DNA of 33,468 nt from Lojkania enalia (taxonomy: Eukaryota > Ascomycota > Dothideomycetes > Pleosporales). The stretch spans positions 1 through 33,468 of the forward strand of contig ML986902.1 in NCBI GenBank assembly GCA_010094045.1. Reading direction: 5' to 3'. A program made the position numbers and the translations under genes. The notes below the pieces were generated by a model. The model did no database searches and was not told the origin of the DNA. It saw nothing but the letters and a program-made list of their open reading frames with translations. Below are positions 10,086 through 20,080 of the stretch, in pieces. How positions within the stretch are numbered: position 1 is the first letter of the stretch; each line of letters opens with the position of its first letter.

Positions 10086-10997
10086 TAGCCGTGGAATGAC
10101 AAACTTTCCAATGAATGAAATGAGACTATATATCACGTTTCGAGAATCTAAGTTAAAATGTCGAGCCGTTGACAAAACATGGAGGCGTACATGTCACACG
10201 AACTTGGATACATTCCTTAAGCAACAGTCATATAGGTAGTAGGGCCGATAGCAGCGTGTTGTTGTGTAAAGTCCATTTCTTATAAGATGGGCAAGACATG
10301 CGTATCGCTGTTAGCTAGAACGCCTTCCTACTCAGTTCTAGTTGTGGTACCCCTGTTAAGATTACGGTCTCTCAACGCAAGTTTGGAAGTATATTTGCCG
10401 AGATCCTGATCCGATCATTGGCTAGTTGTTATTTTACTAGCCTTCATCTTTAATTTCATTCAGGCCCCGGCAGGATTCGCTGTTGTGGAGGCAAACGTAA
10501 TGACCTCGGTAAAATTCCTCCTATCCTAGACATCAGGTTAGCTGCTTTCGGTATATCCTCGCACCTCCATAGCTTGGAAAGTGGGAAGACTCGAAAGTTA
10601 CACAACGCCACAGCAACCACAAGGCAAGAGTCGGGAAATATACTCTTGATGGTAATCCATTATAAGCAGATCTCGTATCGCTGCGCCTTATAACGTAGAT
10701 GGCGCCATATACATCTCTATTTTCGAACTCGTAGCCGTTGACGAGTGGCACATGATGCCGCGTCGCATCTTGGAACCAAGCTTAGCGTGTTATGTCAAGG
10801 CGGAATACGAGGTCTCAAGCCACTAATCTCCACGCATGGGCATGGATTATCTCTGAAAAACTTGCCCCTCGGTCAGACTACCAAAAGACGCTCAGATGCA
10901 ATGAGACTTATCATAAGTCGGGGGTTGACCTGTTGTCAGCCCCCATCCTCTCATTCCCAACTCCATACACTCGTTTTTGTTTGATGTGATCATCGAA
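10086..10997. other. Intergenic DNA with no supported gene
   Basis: Composition is normal here. Only short overlapping reading frames of under 80 codons on both strands are present, none with a recognisable domain. The sequence presumably includes the promoter of the GPI-protein gene that starts at 10998. Confidence 0.6.
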
Positions 10998-12046
10998 ATG
11001 CTTCCGTCTGAAGTATTTACACTCGTTTTGATGGTATCTGCTGCGGCAGCTGGCCCGGCAATTTGTAGGTCCATGTTCATTTAATTGAAGAATGAGCCCT
11101 ATAGAATACTATTCTGCCTTGGGCATACTATATTTGATAGAGGGAGCCTCTTCTACATCTACTTCATGCGAACCTCGCGAGAATACCGACTCACTCAACA
11201 TGCCTACCATACCGTCAATGCGAAATTAACTAACAACGCAAATCAGACCTGAACACCACAAACATCTACGTACCCCCAATAGTCCATATCGAATCCACAG
11301 CCTCAGGCTTCGACCGGTACTCGTCCTCAGCCGTCCCCTCAACGTCCCCAAATCCAATTATAACCCCAACCTACCTCTCCGCAAGTCTCGTCTTCGCCCA
11401 CACCGAGATCCGAGAATCAGGCTTCGAAGAACCCACACCCACACCCACACCCACAGAAAGAACGCCACCGCATAGCCAATACCATGAAGACCCAAACTCT
11501 CATTCTTTCCCTCCCTCTCCGTCCCCAAGCAGCGACCTACTGGACGAAATCATCTTGCATCTAAACCCCCAACCAGGCAGTCACCCCACTGCCCCGCCGT
11601 CCCCATCGACCATCCACCCGGAGCCGAATGCGCAGAATACGATACCGGGCAATGAAGAAACAGAGATAACCACTGTCCCCGAAGAAATTACACTTGGCCC
11701 GGCAACCGTGACGCTTTCGCCCGGTCTTTCGACGACAATCGGTGACGGCGATGCCGAGACCTTTCTTTCTATCACGACGTCCGATGGGCTGACCGTGCTG
11801 GTGATAAGTAGTAGCAGGACGGAAGTGACAGCTGCGGTTACACAAGTTCCGATTACGGGGTTGGAGACAGGGGTTTCTGAAACAGGGACGGCGGCGGCAG
11901 CGACAAGTCCTGCTAGTTCATTGAGTATGGGGTCGGTAGCATCGCCGACGCCTTCTTACGATGGGAGCGCCGGGATGGGAAGGTCGCTGGATAGATGGTT
12001 AGTGGGTGTTGCCGGGTGGATTGCTGGGGGTATGATTGTATTGTGA
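10998..12046 (+). CDS. Predicted secreted GPI-anchored Ser/Thr/Pro-rich surface protein (288 aa)
   Basis: Two exons are inferred: 10998-11064 and 11247-12046. Exon 1 encodes a short N-terminus that reads as a signal peptide (M-L-P-S-E-V-F-T-L-V-L-M-V-S-A-A-A-A-G). It ends at donor GTAGGT (11065). The acceptor AAATCAG ends at 11246 with branch site CTAAC at 11230-11234, and the frame is kept. The body has a proline/threonine tract near residues 75-85. A V-T-L-S-P-G-L-S-T-T-I-G segment of the kind seen in repetitive fungal wall proteins follows. A Ser/Gly/Ala spacer and a hydrophobic C-terminal tail (W-L-V-G-V-A-G-W-I-A-G-G-M-I-V-L) fit a GPI-attachment signal. The large exon has no good ATG, which favours this two-exon model. 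Function beyond surface location is unknown. Confidence 0.65.
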
Positions 12047-12656
12047 AGACTAAGGGAAGTGGGATGATGCATATGCGATTGGCGTTGAAATGCTACATAA
12101 TGATATACCTACGGAATTGGAATATTTTTATTAATTGTAATCGGGTTACGGTAAAATTGAGAAGGGAGGGAGAATATTATGTCATGAACGAACATAAACC
12201 GCTATTGAAATGTAACATGTTATTCATGATATATTGTCTCTACTAAATGCATATGATGATATCTGGGACAGTGAGATCCGGGTTCATGCCTTGAGCTAGT
12301 TGTGCATATTGTCTCTATACAGCACGCAGCAGTCCAGGAGTTCTTTCCACATTGCGACCAATTCGCATGGCAGGCCAAAATAGTGCTAGCAATTCTGCCA
12401 CAATTCCAAATGATGTGCGAGGAATCCTAATCGCAGATTGCCCCCAAAATCTGCATGAATGTTGCTAGCGCCGGGGACACTGCCACTGCTAAAGTCCAAG
12501 AAAATGGGGCCGCATCGAAGACCTTCTAGAGCATAACGAAGACGGCTGAGGCGATAGTAGCAGGCTCGGCGATGGTAGACTTTATAGTAGTCGCTGGGAT
12601 TATGTTGCGCACGATTGGCGCAAGGTAGCTGAGTGTGATGGGCCATCTTTTCTTCT
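12047..12656. other. Convergent intergenic region, no supported gene
   Basis: The region lies between the 3' ends of the GPI-protein gene (+) and RRP40 (-). A minus-strand 86-codon frame (12386-12646) has no recognisable domain and probably lies in RRP40 3' sequence. AT-rich stretches after 12100 fit a transcript end. Nothing else is seen. Confidence 0.6.
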
Positions 12657-13507
12657 TCATAGACCCCTCAGGACTCGCTCGACCACCTTTTTCTGCCCCT
12701 TCTCTCCTAGGGCCTGCTCATCAACCTCCTGCACAGCTTTTCCAATTACCAAAGTAGTCTTTATATTGCCACCGTCGACCCATAGCATCCCATTTCTTCC
12801 AATCGCAACCTCAAAGCCCACCTTTTCACTTAAGCCCTCCAAGACTATTACGCCACCTTTCCTTCCAGCAAGTAACCTCCTCGCCATGCCCAAGCTAATC
12901 TGAAAAACTGTGCCTCCTTTCAGCGGACCCAATCCATCACTCTTTCCTGTTGAAGGATCAACGCAAGTCAGTTCAGGACTAGACTCTTTACCTGCGTTAA
13001 AAATTCGCGCGTAGACGAGGGAGTTGGGATAAAGTTGAGGACGCGTTTTGCGGGTTGCGCCCTCGAATGCGAGGTGTGGGAGGGTTGCCGGGGGGGTGTT
13101 CGGGGTGAGAATGCAATTGAAGTTCTCGGCAGCGGAGTTATTGACTGTTGCGATGACGAGATCGCCTGCTGAAGGTAGGTACTATTGAGGGGAAAATTAG
13201 AAAGGAAGAAGGGAGCGATGCGGGATATAGCGGGAGGTGAAGAAGGATCCAGTGAAGGCTAGCTCATTTAAGAGAGTGATCATATACATACCCTTCCGCT
13301 ATTATACTCGACCCAGACAGCATTTTTCTTCGTGTCTGTAGCCAGAGCTCCCGCGACGGTGGTGACAATAGTGTCAGGTGGGATGTGTCGAAGACCAGGT
13401 CCGAGAGTAAGTGGTTTCTTCTTATTAGTGGGCTGTGGTAATGTGCTCGAGGGTATCTCGTCACCCGGGAGGATTATGGTAGCTGAGACAGACATATTTC
13501 GAGTCAT
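12657..13507 (-). CDS. rrp40: Exosome complex subunit Rrp40 (cap protein, S1/KH)
   Basis: Rrp40 is one of three S1/KH cap proteins of the RNA exosome, which processes and degrades RNA 3' to 5' in nucleus and cytoplasm. Two exons on the minus strand: 13507-13292 and 13181-12657. The intron is 13291-13182 (donor GTATGT, acceptor ATAG). Exon 1 gives the conserved N-terminus with L-P-G-D-E-I-P, L-G-P-G-L-R-H-I-P-P and K-K-N-A-V-W-V-E. Exon 2 continues with G-D-L-V-I-A-T-V, the L-F-E-G-A-T-like and S-L-V-Y-A-R segments, then the KH part with G-L-G-P-L-K-G-G and G-R-N-G-M-L-W-V. The start is ATG at 13507 or 13495, giving 246 or 242 residues, close to the yeast protein (240). The gene is divergent from SSZ1. 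Confidence 0.95.
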
Positions 13508-13762
13508 TTGGTGCTTAGCTAGAGCGACTGGTTCGGACAACCGGTGGGTGATATAAAGTAAATGCCAAGATCTCACTGGTTTTGCCGAAGAAGGCCCGCG
13601 CGGGATAATTTTCTTAGTTGGTGGTCGCAGAATTTCTGGCGCTCCGCCTCGAGGAACAACCTGCCGGGTCTTCTATTCACCGACTCTAATCCACCCGTTA
13701 CTCCCACTTTCACTACTTCCTATTAGGCTGGTCGCCCTCGAACGACACCGAGCTGACCCAAC
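13508..13762. promoter_or_regulatory. Shared divergent promoter region of RRP40 and SSZ1
   Basis: Only about 255 bp separate the start codons of RRP40 (-) and SSZ1 (+), so both promoters must lie in or overlap this interval. There is a CT-rich run before the SSZ1 start, as is common in fungal promoters, and no clear TATA box. Co-regulation is inference. Confidence 0.6.
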
Positions 13763-15627
13763 ATGAGTGCAGGAAACGACCCCGCTCAGCGGGTCGCGAT
13801 AGGAATATCGTTTGGAAATTCGTATAGTATGTTCATATGCTTGACACTAAAATTTCTCCAGCGTCTCTCTGATATACTAACTGTACCCTCTCTTCTCAGG
13901 CTCCATCGCTTTCACATCGGGGGAAGGAAAAGCTGAGGTCATTGCCAACGAGGACGGAGATCGCCAAATCCCGTCGATATTGTCGTATGTGGAGGGCGAA
14001 GAACTGCACGGCGGACAGGCAAAAGGCCAGCTCATTCGCAATTCGAAGAACACCGTGGCCTACTTCAGAGATTTTCTTGGTCAGGAGTATGTTATACTTT
14101 GAGCATCTTCGCATTGAGGCGCACCGCATTCTAACCTGGTCCAGGTTCAAGAACATAGATCCTACACCCTGCCATCAGTCCGCGCACCCCATACAAAACA
14201 AATCGAGCATTGCTTTCCAGATTCGGGACACCGAGGCCGAAGACCAGAACACAGTTAGCGTTTCAGAGATAACAACGAGACACCTGAAGAGATTACGGAA
14301 TTCGGCATCGGACTACCTTGGAAAGACTGTCAACGCCGCTGTTGTCACTGTCCCAACCAACTTTTCGAACACTCAGAAGAGCGCTTTGAACAAAGCTGCA
14401 AAAGACGCGGGAATTGAGGTGCTGCAGTTCATAAACGAGCCAGTTGCAGCAGTGCTAGCCTATGATGCTCGCCCCCAGGCGCAGCTCGCCGATAAGATCG
14501 TCGTGGTTGCAGACCTCGGCGGCACTCGGTCGGATATTGCCGTCATTGCTTCCCGTGGCGGCATCTATACCATCCTCGCTACCGTCCATGACTACGAAGT
14601 TAGCGGAATCCAATTAGATCAAGTCCTTATGGACTACTTTGCCAAAGAGTTCATCAAGAAGCACAAGTCTGGCGGCGACCCAAGGGAAAACGACCGCTCG
14701 CTAGCAAAGCTCAAACTGGAGAGCGAGGCCGTAAAGAAGTCTTTGTCGATAGGAACGACCGCGAACTTCTCTGTGGAAAGCTTGGCGGGTGGAATTGACT
14801 TTACAGCAACCATCAACCGAACAAGATACGAACTCCTTGCCTCGAAGCACTTCGCTGCCTTCACCCGCCTCGTCGCACACGCCGTGGAGAAGGCCCAGCT
14901 CGATCCTCTCGATGTGACGGAGATTATCTTAGCCGGAGGAAATTCAAATAGCCCCAAGATTGCATCTACCATCACCAATGCATTCCCTGGCGCCACAGTT
15001 GTTCTTGCTCCGTCCACCTCCCCAACTGCTATCAACCCCAGCGAGCTGTCCGTTCGCGGAGCTGCTATTCAGGCTAGTCTTATTCAAGAATTCGAGCTCG
15101 AGGACATTGAACAGAGCACGCATCCCATGGTCACCGTTACACCCCACCTTTCCCACGCCGTCGGTGTCCTCTGCATATCTGGAGACGAGACCTCCGGAGT
15201 CTTTCATCCCATTGTCGATGCCGAGACCCCTCTTCCGGTACGGCGAACCGCCCTTATCACGACACCACGAGAAGGTGGCAACGTGCTCATCAAACTCGCT
15301 GAAGGCGCACGGCACATCAAGGTCACGAAGCCGGAACCCAAGCCTAAGAAGGAGAAGGAAGAAAAGGACGATGACGATGACGATGACGAGGACTCTGATG
15401 AAGATGAGAGCGAGGAAGGGGAGGAATTGCGGGAAAAGACATGGAAAGTCAGCAACGTCCTTTCGGAGGCCGCCCTCAGGGGCCTTAAAAAGGGGTCCAA
15501 GGTCGAGGTCCAAATCAATATTTCCGCGGACTTGAATGCGAACTGCATCTTTCGGGAGGTTGGTGGGAAGGGTGGTGTGCGGGGGTTGCTTTCCGGGTCG
15601 AAGGTTACGCAGAACGGAAGTGCGTAA
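13763..15627 (+). CDS. ssz1: Ssz1-type Hsp70 of the ribosome-associated complex (577 aa)
   Basis: Ssz1 pairs with the J-protein zuotin in the ribosome-associated complex and stimulates the Hsp70 Ssb on nascent chains. Three exons: 13763-13826, 13900-14086 and 14145-15627. Both introns carry branch sites (ACTAAC about 13876-13881; CTAAC 14131-14135). The nucleotide-binding domain shows G-I-S-F-G-N-S (residues 14-20), N-E-P-V-A-A (181-186), D-L-G-G-T-R-S-D (207-214) and an A-G-G-N-S-N-S-P phosphate-2 segment (347-354). Canonical Hsp70s have D-L-G-G-G-T-F-D and A-G-G-S-S-R-I-P, so the phosphate loops are degenerate, as known for Ssz1, which does not need ATP hydrolysis. The substrate-binding part is short. 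An acidic/Lys tract at about 485-511 interrupts it. The start at 13763 supplies the N-terminus that the uninterrupted exon-3 frame lacks. Confidence 0.95.
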
Positions 15628-16496
15628 GTGGGATGATGGCGGCTACATACGATAAAAAGTGATAATTCAAGAAGTAATACTATAGACTGGCTGGGGTTCA
15701 GGGTGAAGTGAGTTTCGGAGGATTGGTTTTGCTGGGGGTTTTGAGGGGAGATACACACAAGTAGTCCAGTCAACAAGGAAATCTAGCTACAGTCACCTTC
15801 AATGTTCTTTCGAACCCAAAGTGTGCTTTGCGAGGCCATCTATGCTTGTGAAAGAGATGATGACTGGGACTTGTTCGCTCATGCTCACTCTTACATTTTT
15901 TTTTTTCTGTCCATTGTATATCCCTTGATGTATTTCATGGTTTCCCAAGATTCCGAGGAACCGCTCAAAATGTCCAAGAGATTTGTAAATTGGGTTAAGG
16001 GGCGAGGAACGACGCTGCCTGGGTCCTAGAAATTTACTATACTCCATTCCACTCCATTCTAACCTAGAGTCTCAGCTTCTTTCGGGAGGATACGATCTTA
16101 CACGATAGAAAGAAGCGACCAGCAGGATATCAGCTCATCCTCGATGCTACTGTTATTGTTTAGCAAAGCAGAATAGACAGACGACTCGCTACGGCACCCA
16201 CACTGTCTGGAGCCAATTGCATGATACACACCAGTTTTGCAGGGGTCGGAGTCCTCTTGCTTCCCAGACCATTGAAAAGAAGGAAAAGGCACAGATCCAT
16301 CCCATATTCTTTTTCGGCTCCTACTTGTGGATGATCAAGCCTAAATATGGCGTAGGCAGCATCGCTTGGCGATTTCACTTACAGTGGCGGTGCAACGCCT
16401 ATAAACACTAGCACGCCCCAAATCCCCAATCCGTATTCCATCTCATGCACACCTCCGCTAGATAACCCTCCCTCCGCCTAATCCTAAAAGCACCCA
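15628..16496. other. Intergenic DNA, no supported gene
   Basis: This holds the SSZ1 3' region and the promoter of the glycohydrolase gene. Frames of 75 codons (+, 15802) and 82 codons (-, 15799-16047) overlap each other, have no recognised domain and are probably chance. A T10 run lies near 15898. CT/CA-rich sequence directly before 16497 fits a fungal 5' UTR. Confidence 0.55.
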
Positions 16497-17516
16497 ATGC
16501 CCACGTCAAATCTGCGCCTGTCAAAAACGCTCGGGGCCCTCCTCGGCGTCCACGCTGGCGATTCTCTCGGTGCAACCTTAGAATTCATGTCCTGGAATAC
16601 CATCAAATCAGAACATCCTCATGGTATCCGCGACATAGTTGGCGGAGGCGTGTTCTCCTGGCCCGCGGGACATGCAACAGACGATACGGATCTAACACGC
16701 GCCGTACTCCTCGCCTACCGAGACTTCGAAGAGCTTCAGCATAAAGTAGACACACTAGCAGAGAGCGCGCTCGACATAGCAAAAGCCGCAGCGGAGCACT
16801 CACTGGACTGGCTCGACGGGGAGTGGCCGGGCCGGAAAAAAGGGTCTCGGCCCGCCGATATTGGGAATGCGACGAGGTCCGGATTGAAGAATTATAGGGC
16901 GTTGAGGGATCCGCGGAGGAGTGGGGCGGGAGTTAGAAGCGCGGGGAATGGGAGTTTGATGAGGTGTATACCTACAGGATTATTTACTGGGACGAAGGAG
17001 AGGAGGTGGAAGGAGTCGGTGGCTATAAGCGCTTTTACGCATGATGATGCTAGGTGCACGGTCTCGTGTGCCGTCTACAATGAAATTATTGCTGAGCTAG
17101 TGAAGGGCAGGAGTGCTGAGGAGGCAGTGGAGATTGGGAGGGGGGTCGCTAGGGATGCAGATTGTCCAGCCGTTCAAAAAGCCATCGAAAAGGGTGAGAG
17201 CCTCGCCATAGCGAGGCTTGCAAGTGAAGGACCGGGGAGCAAGCTTCCGGACAAGACATCGGGATATGTTTTGCAGAGTCTGGCGCTGGCGATTGCTGCG
17301 CTTTTGGATGCGCGGTCGTTTGAGGATGTGCTGGTGGATGTCGTTCGAATCGGAGGGGATACAGACACCAATGGAGCGATTGCAGGTGGTCTTCTAGGCG
17401 CAAGAGACGGTATTGAGGCGATTCCGGAGAGGTGGTTAGAGAAGCTGCAGTTTCGAAGAGAGTTTGAGGGAATTGCAACACGGATCTTGGAGCTTCATGA
17501 GACGGCTAAAAATTAA
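16497..17516 (+). CDS. ADP-ribosylglycohydrolase (ARH/DraG) family protein (339 aa)
   Basis: Members remove ADP-ribose from proteins or related nucleotides using two Mg ions. The gene is a single exon from a real ATG at 16497. Hallmarks are G-D-S-L-G (residues 21-25), the metal-binding T-D-D-T-D (61-65), N-G-S-L-M-R (151-156) and the C-terminal I-G-G-D-T-D-T-N-G-A (285-294). All metal-ligand aspartates expected from the family are present, so an active enzyme is likely. No signal peptide or membrane segment is seen. Length is normal for the family. The exact substrate (Arg, Ser, DNA or free ADP-ribose derivatives) cannot be read from the sequence. A perfect 8-bp stem with CATA loop lies inside the coding sequence (17199-17218). 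The gene lacks introns, unlike its neighbours. Confidence 0.92.
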   Translation: MPTSNLRLSKTLGALLGVHAGDSLGATLEFMSWNTIKSEHPHGIRDIVGGGVFSWPAGHATDDTDLTRAVLLAYRDFEELQHKVDTLAESALDIAKAAAEHSLDWLDGEWPGRKKGSRPADIGNATRSGLKNYRALRDPRRSGAGVRSAGNGSLMRCIPTGLFTGTKERRWKESVAISAFTHDDARCTVSCAVYNEIIAELVKGRSAEEAVEIGRGVARDADCPAVQKAIEKGESLAIARLASEGPGSKLPDKTSGYVLQSLALAIAALLDARSFEDVLVDVVRIGGDTDTNGAIAGGLLGARDGIEAIPERWLEKLQFRREFEGIATRILELHETAKN

Positions 17517-18401
17517 TTGGCAAGAGATCAATAGCTGCGTTTGAAATTCAGATGATCTTGTTTGATATATTGCTTGGGGAAAAAAAAAAAAGGGAACGCT
17601 CCATGGAAGATGCGGAAAGATAAGACTGCAGCAAAAAGAAATTCTGGCTTAGCTGGATTCAACGCGAGCAAGCAGCACGTGGCATGGTCATTCACCAAGT
17701 CTGTTGCTATAAACATTCAGCCACGCCGCGGCTGTAGGCAGCTGAATGCCGATTGTCCTGCTCTGAGCATGGTGCTTTTGAATTTAACGAGGCAAGCCTC
17801 TCGGCCGCGGATGCAGGTGTCCGTGATGACCGTCGGGGCCCAAAGTAGCTCATAGCTCCAGTAGGTGGCGTCGCAGCATGGCATGTGAATGACGCGAACG
17901 ACTCGATGGAGTAAGTAGGTAGCGGTGCAACTACAAGCAGACCAGATCTCGCAGTGTCGTGCTCATCCATGGTGAAGGATGCAATGCTCATTGTTTGGCC
18001 TGGCAGTAAGCGGAGATAATTGGCATGGTGTAGGTGGTTCAAGTCGGTGGTGGACGCGTTTCCCCGGGTCCACTCCACCTGCAGCGTTCTCCGCAACTTG
18101 GGTGGTGACTGATTAGGTGGCCCGTGCGCATGCATGATGACGGCTCCGAGCGAGGAGGGGAAGCTTCCCCAGGTCACACAAACCCCAGCACCAAGAGCCA
18201 GTAGCAGGTGAAGGTACAAGACGCAGACAGAGAGCCACCTCCCCTCCCCTCCCCCGCAGCTCATCGTTCATCACCACTCCCACGATCCTGCCCACCCCCC
18301 TCTCGCGCCCGCGACCGCCGCTGCCGTCGAAAACTCCGTCGTTGCTTTTGCTCAGCTCCCCTGACGCCAATTGCAGAGCTCCCCTGGGTTCCTCCACTGC
18401 C
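17517..18401. other. Intergenic DNA upstream of the NIPSNAP gene
   Basis: An A-rich run at 17579-17591 follows the glycohydrolase stop. From about 18230 the plus strand becomes very C-rich (CTCCCCTCCCC-type), consistent with the promoter and 5' UTR of the next gene. A 185-codon minus-strand frame (17707-18264) has no domain and runs against the promoter, so it is not called. Confidence 0.55.
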
Positions 18402-19573
18402 ATGCTCACGAGACGAGTTTGTGCCAGCCTGCGCAGCGCTGCCACGGCGTCGCACACGACACCTTCGAATTCCCGCGCTTTCGCAGCCCTCGCTGCGCAC
18501 CAGAGCCCTGCTCGAGCGCCAGCATTGGCCGATATCACGCCAGACGGGGCGTCCAAGTTCAACGAGCGACAGAAAGAGTTCCGCGAGGGCCTCGTAGCCG
18601 CTCAGAAGAAGAAAGAACAAGATGAAAGTCAGTCTCATTCCTCCGGTAATCTGTCTGCGTCTGCTACCTCTGCCGGCGAGGGCTCTCCTCTTTTCGGCAA
18701 GGCCCTGGGCTCACTAACATCTTCTCATGCAGAAGAAGCACGCGCACGTGAGACACAGGACGGTAAGAAGAAGACCGGGGCACTGTCATCGCTCATCTAC
18801 GGCACCCCCGAGGGACGCGAGCTTGACAAGGACATTGAGAGAAGCTTCTCCCAGGTCCTGGCCCGAGGCAAATATGTGCATTCAATTGTCTTCCACGAAG
18901 TCAAGCCTGACAAGGTTGATGAATATGTCGAGCTCGTTGGGGGTTGGTATCCGAAGATTGCATCGATGCCAGAGCATGATGTGCATCTTGTTGGCAGCTG
19001 GAGAACCGAAGTCGGCGATTGCGACACATTTGGTAGGCACTCCCCATCCACCGCCTGACTCTACTTCTGATGAACGATCTCAATATAGTGCACATCTGGG
19101 AATACAAGAGATACGAGGGCTATCACGCTTCATTGAATGCTATCCAGCATCACCCCGATTTCCACGAGTTTGACTCGAAGCTAAAGTCCCTGATCCATTC
19201 CAAGCGCACCTCGCTCATGCAGGAGTTCTCGTTTTGGCCGACCACGCCACCACGTCAATTGGGCGGTCTATTCGAGCTCCGTTCCTACACATTGCATCCC
19301 GGTAATTTGCTCGAATGGGAGACACATTGGAGGCGTGGCCTAAAGGCACGCAGGGAGGTCATGGAAGGTGTGGGTGCCTGGTTTGTGCAGATCGGCGAGC
19401 TTAACACTGTGCATCATCTTTGGCAATTCGCAGATCTCGAGGAGCGAAAGGTTCGTAGAGAGAAGAGCTGGAGCATTGAGGGCTGGGGTGATACAGTACA
19501 CAAGACTGTGCCTCTGATCCAGACGATGAAGAGCAGAATTCTTATCCCCCTGCCATGGAGTCCGGTTGCTTGA
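18402..19573 (+). CDS. NIPSNAP-family mitochondrial protein (about 336 aa)
   Basis: NIPSNAPs are mitochondrial proteins with two ferredoxin-like (dimeric alpha-beta barrel) repeats. Their role is still debated and includes mitophagy signalling in animals. Proposed exons: 18402-18627, 18733-19032 and 19089-19573. Intron 1 has branch site CTAAC (18713-18717) and acceptor GCAG (18732). Its donor is GTCAGT (18628) or GTAATC (18646); both keep frame, giving 336 or 342 residues. Intron 2 joins D-T-F to V-H-I-W-E-Y, as in the family. The N-terminus is rich in Arg, Ser and Ala without acids for about 40 residues, a probable mitochondrial presequence. Family blocks include G-K-Y-V-H-S-I-V-F-H-E-V-K, L-V-G-S-W-R-T-E-V-G, S-F-W-P-T-T-P-P-R and the C-terminal P-W-S-P-V-A. 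Confidence 0.93.
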
Positions 19574-20080
19574 GTAACACGAAGTTAAAGGTACATTTCA
19601 ACTCAAACAAGCTGTCAAGGTGGGGCACCCGGCCAGCTGGTGCAAGTCAGATTGGACGAAAGTTAGATTTAGGGCTGGAAGAAGGAGGCATATTGTAGTA
19701 TAAGTATTTGACGCGGGCGACGATGGGCTGGGAAAGAGACACACCAGTCCTGTTTGTTGCTACCGCGGAATAGTGGGAATAAATATACTGTCAACTCGTT
19801 CAGCGGAACACCATGAGATCCAAATATGATGCGCTAGTAAAGCGGATATAATGATCTAGATGTCTAAAGTAACAGGCACTTGTACCTACCTAGGGTATAG
19901 CAGTCATTTGACATCTCAGGTGCGGCGGTTCGCACTTCCCTATTGGCGATGGGCGGACCCCACCCACGTCACATGCAGGACGCGAAACCTGGAATTTTGG
20001 TGCGCGACAAAATACAACGCCGACACCGCACAAACAATCCGCATCAGATCGCAGCACAGTCGCGATAGAAGTTTTTAGCC
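19574..20080. other. Intergenic DNA before the phosphotransferase gene
   Basis: About 500 bp containing the NIPSNAP 3' region and the promoter of the next gene. CCCACGTCACATG-type sequence occurs near 19960. No gene is seen. Confidence 0.55.

Noticed and set aside
10460..10475. AGGCCCCGGC shared with the LTR as a possible solo-LTR trace
   Set aside because: Only about 10 bp match and the flanks do not align with the LTR.
14944..15776. Long antisense frames (189-190 codons) opposite SSZ1
   Set aside because: Shadow frames of a conserved gene; the acidic tract gives long poly-Ser/Val runs on the other strand.
15799..16047. Overlapping plus (75) and minus (82) codon frames between SSZ1 and the glycohydrolase
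   Set aside because: Mutually overlapping, no domain, probably UTR or intergenic sequence.
17707..18264. 185-codon minus-strand frame with ATG
   Set aside because: No recognisable domain, lies across the NIPSNAP promoter and CT-rich leader.
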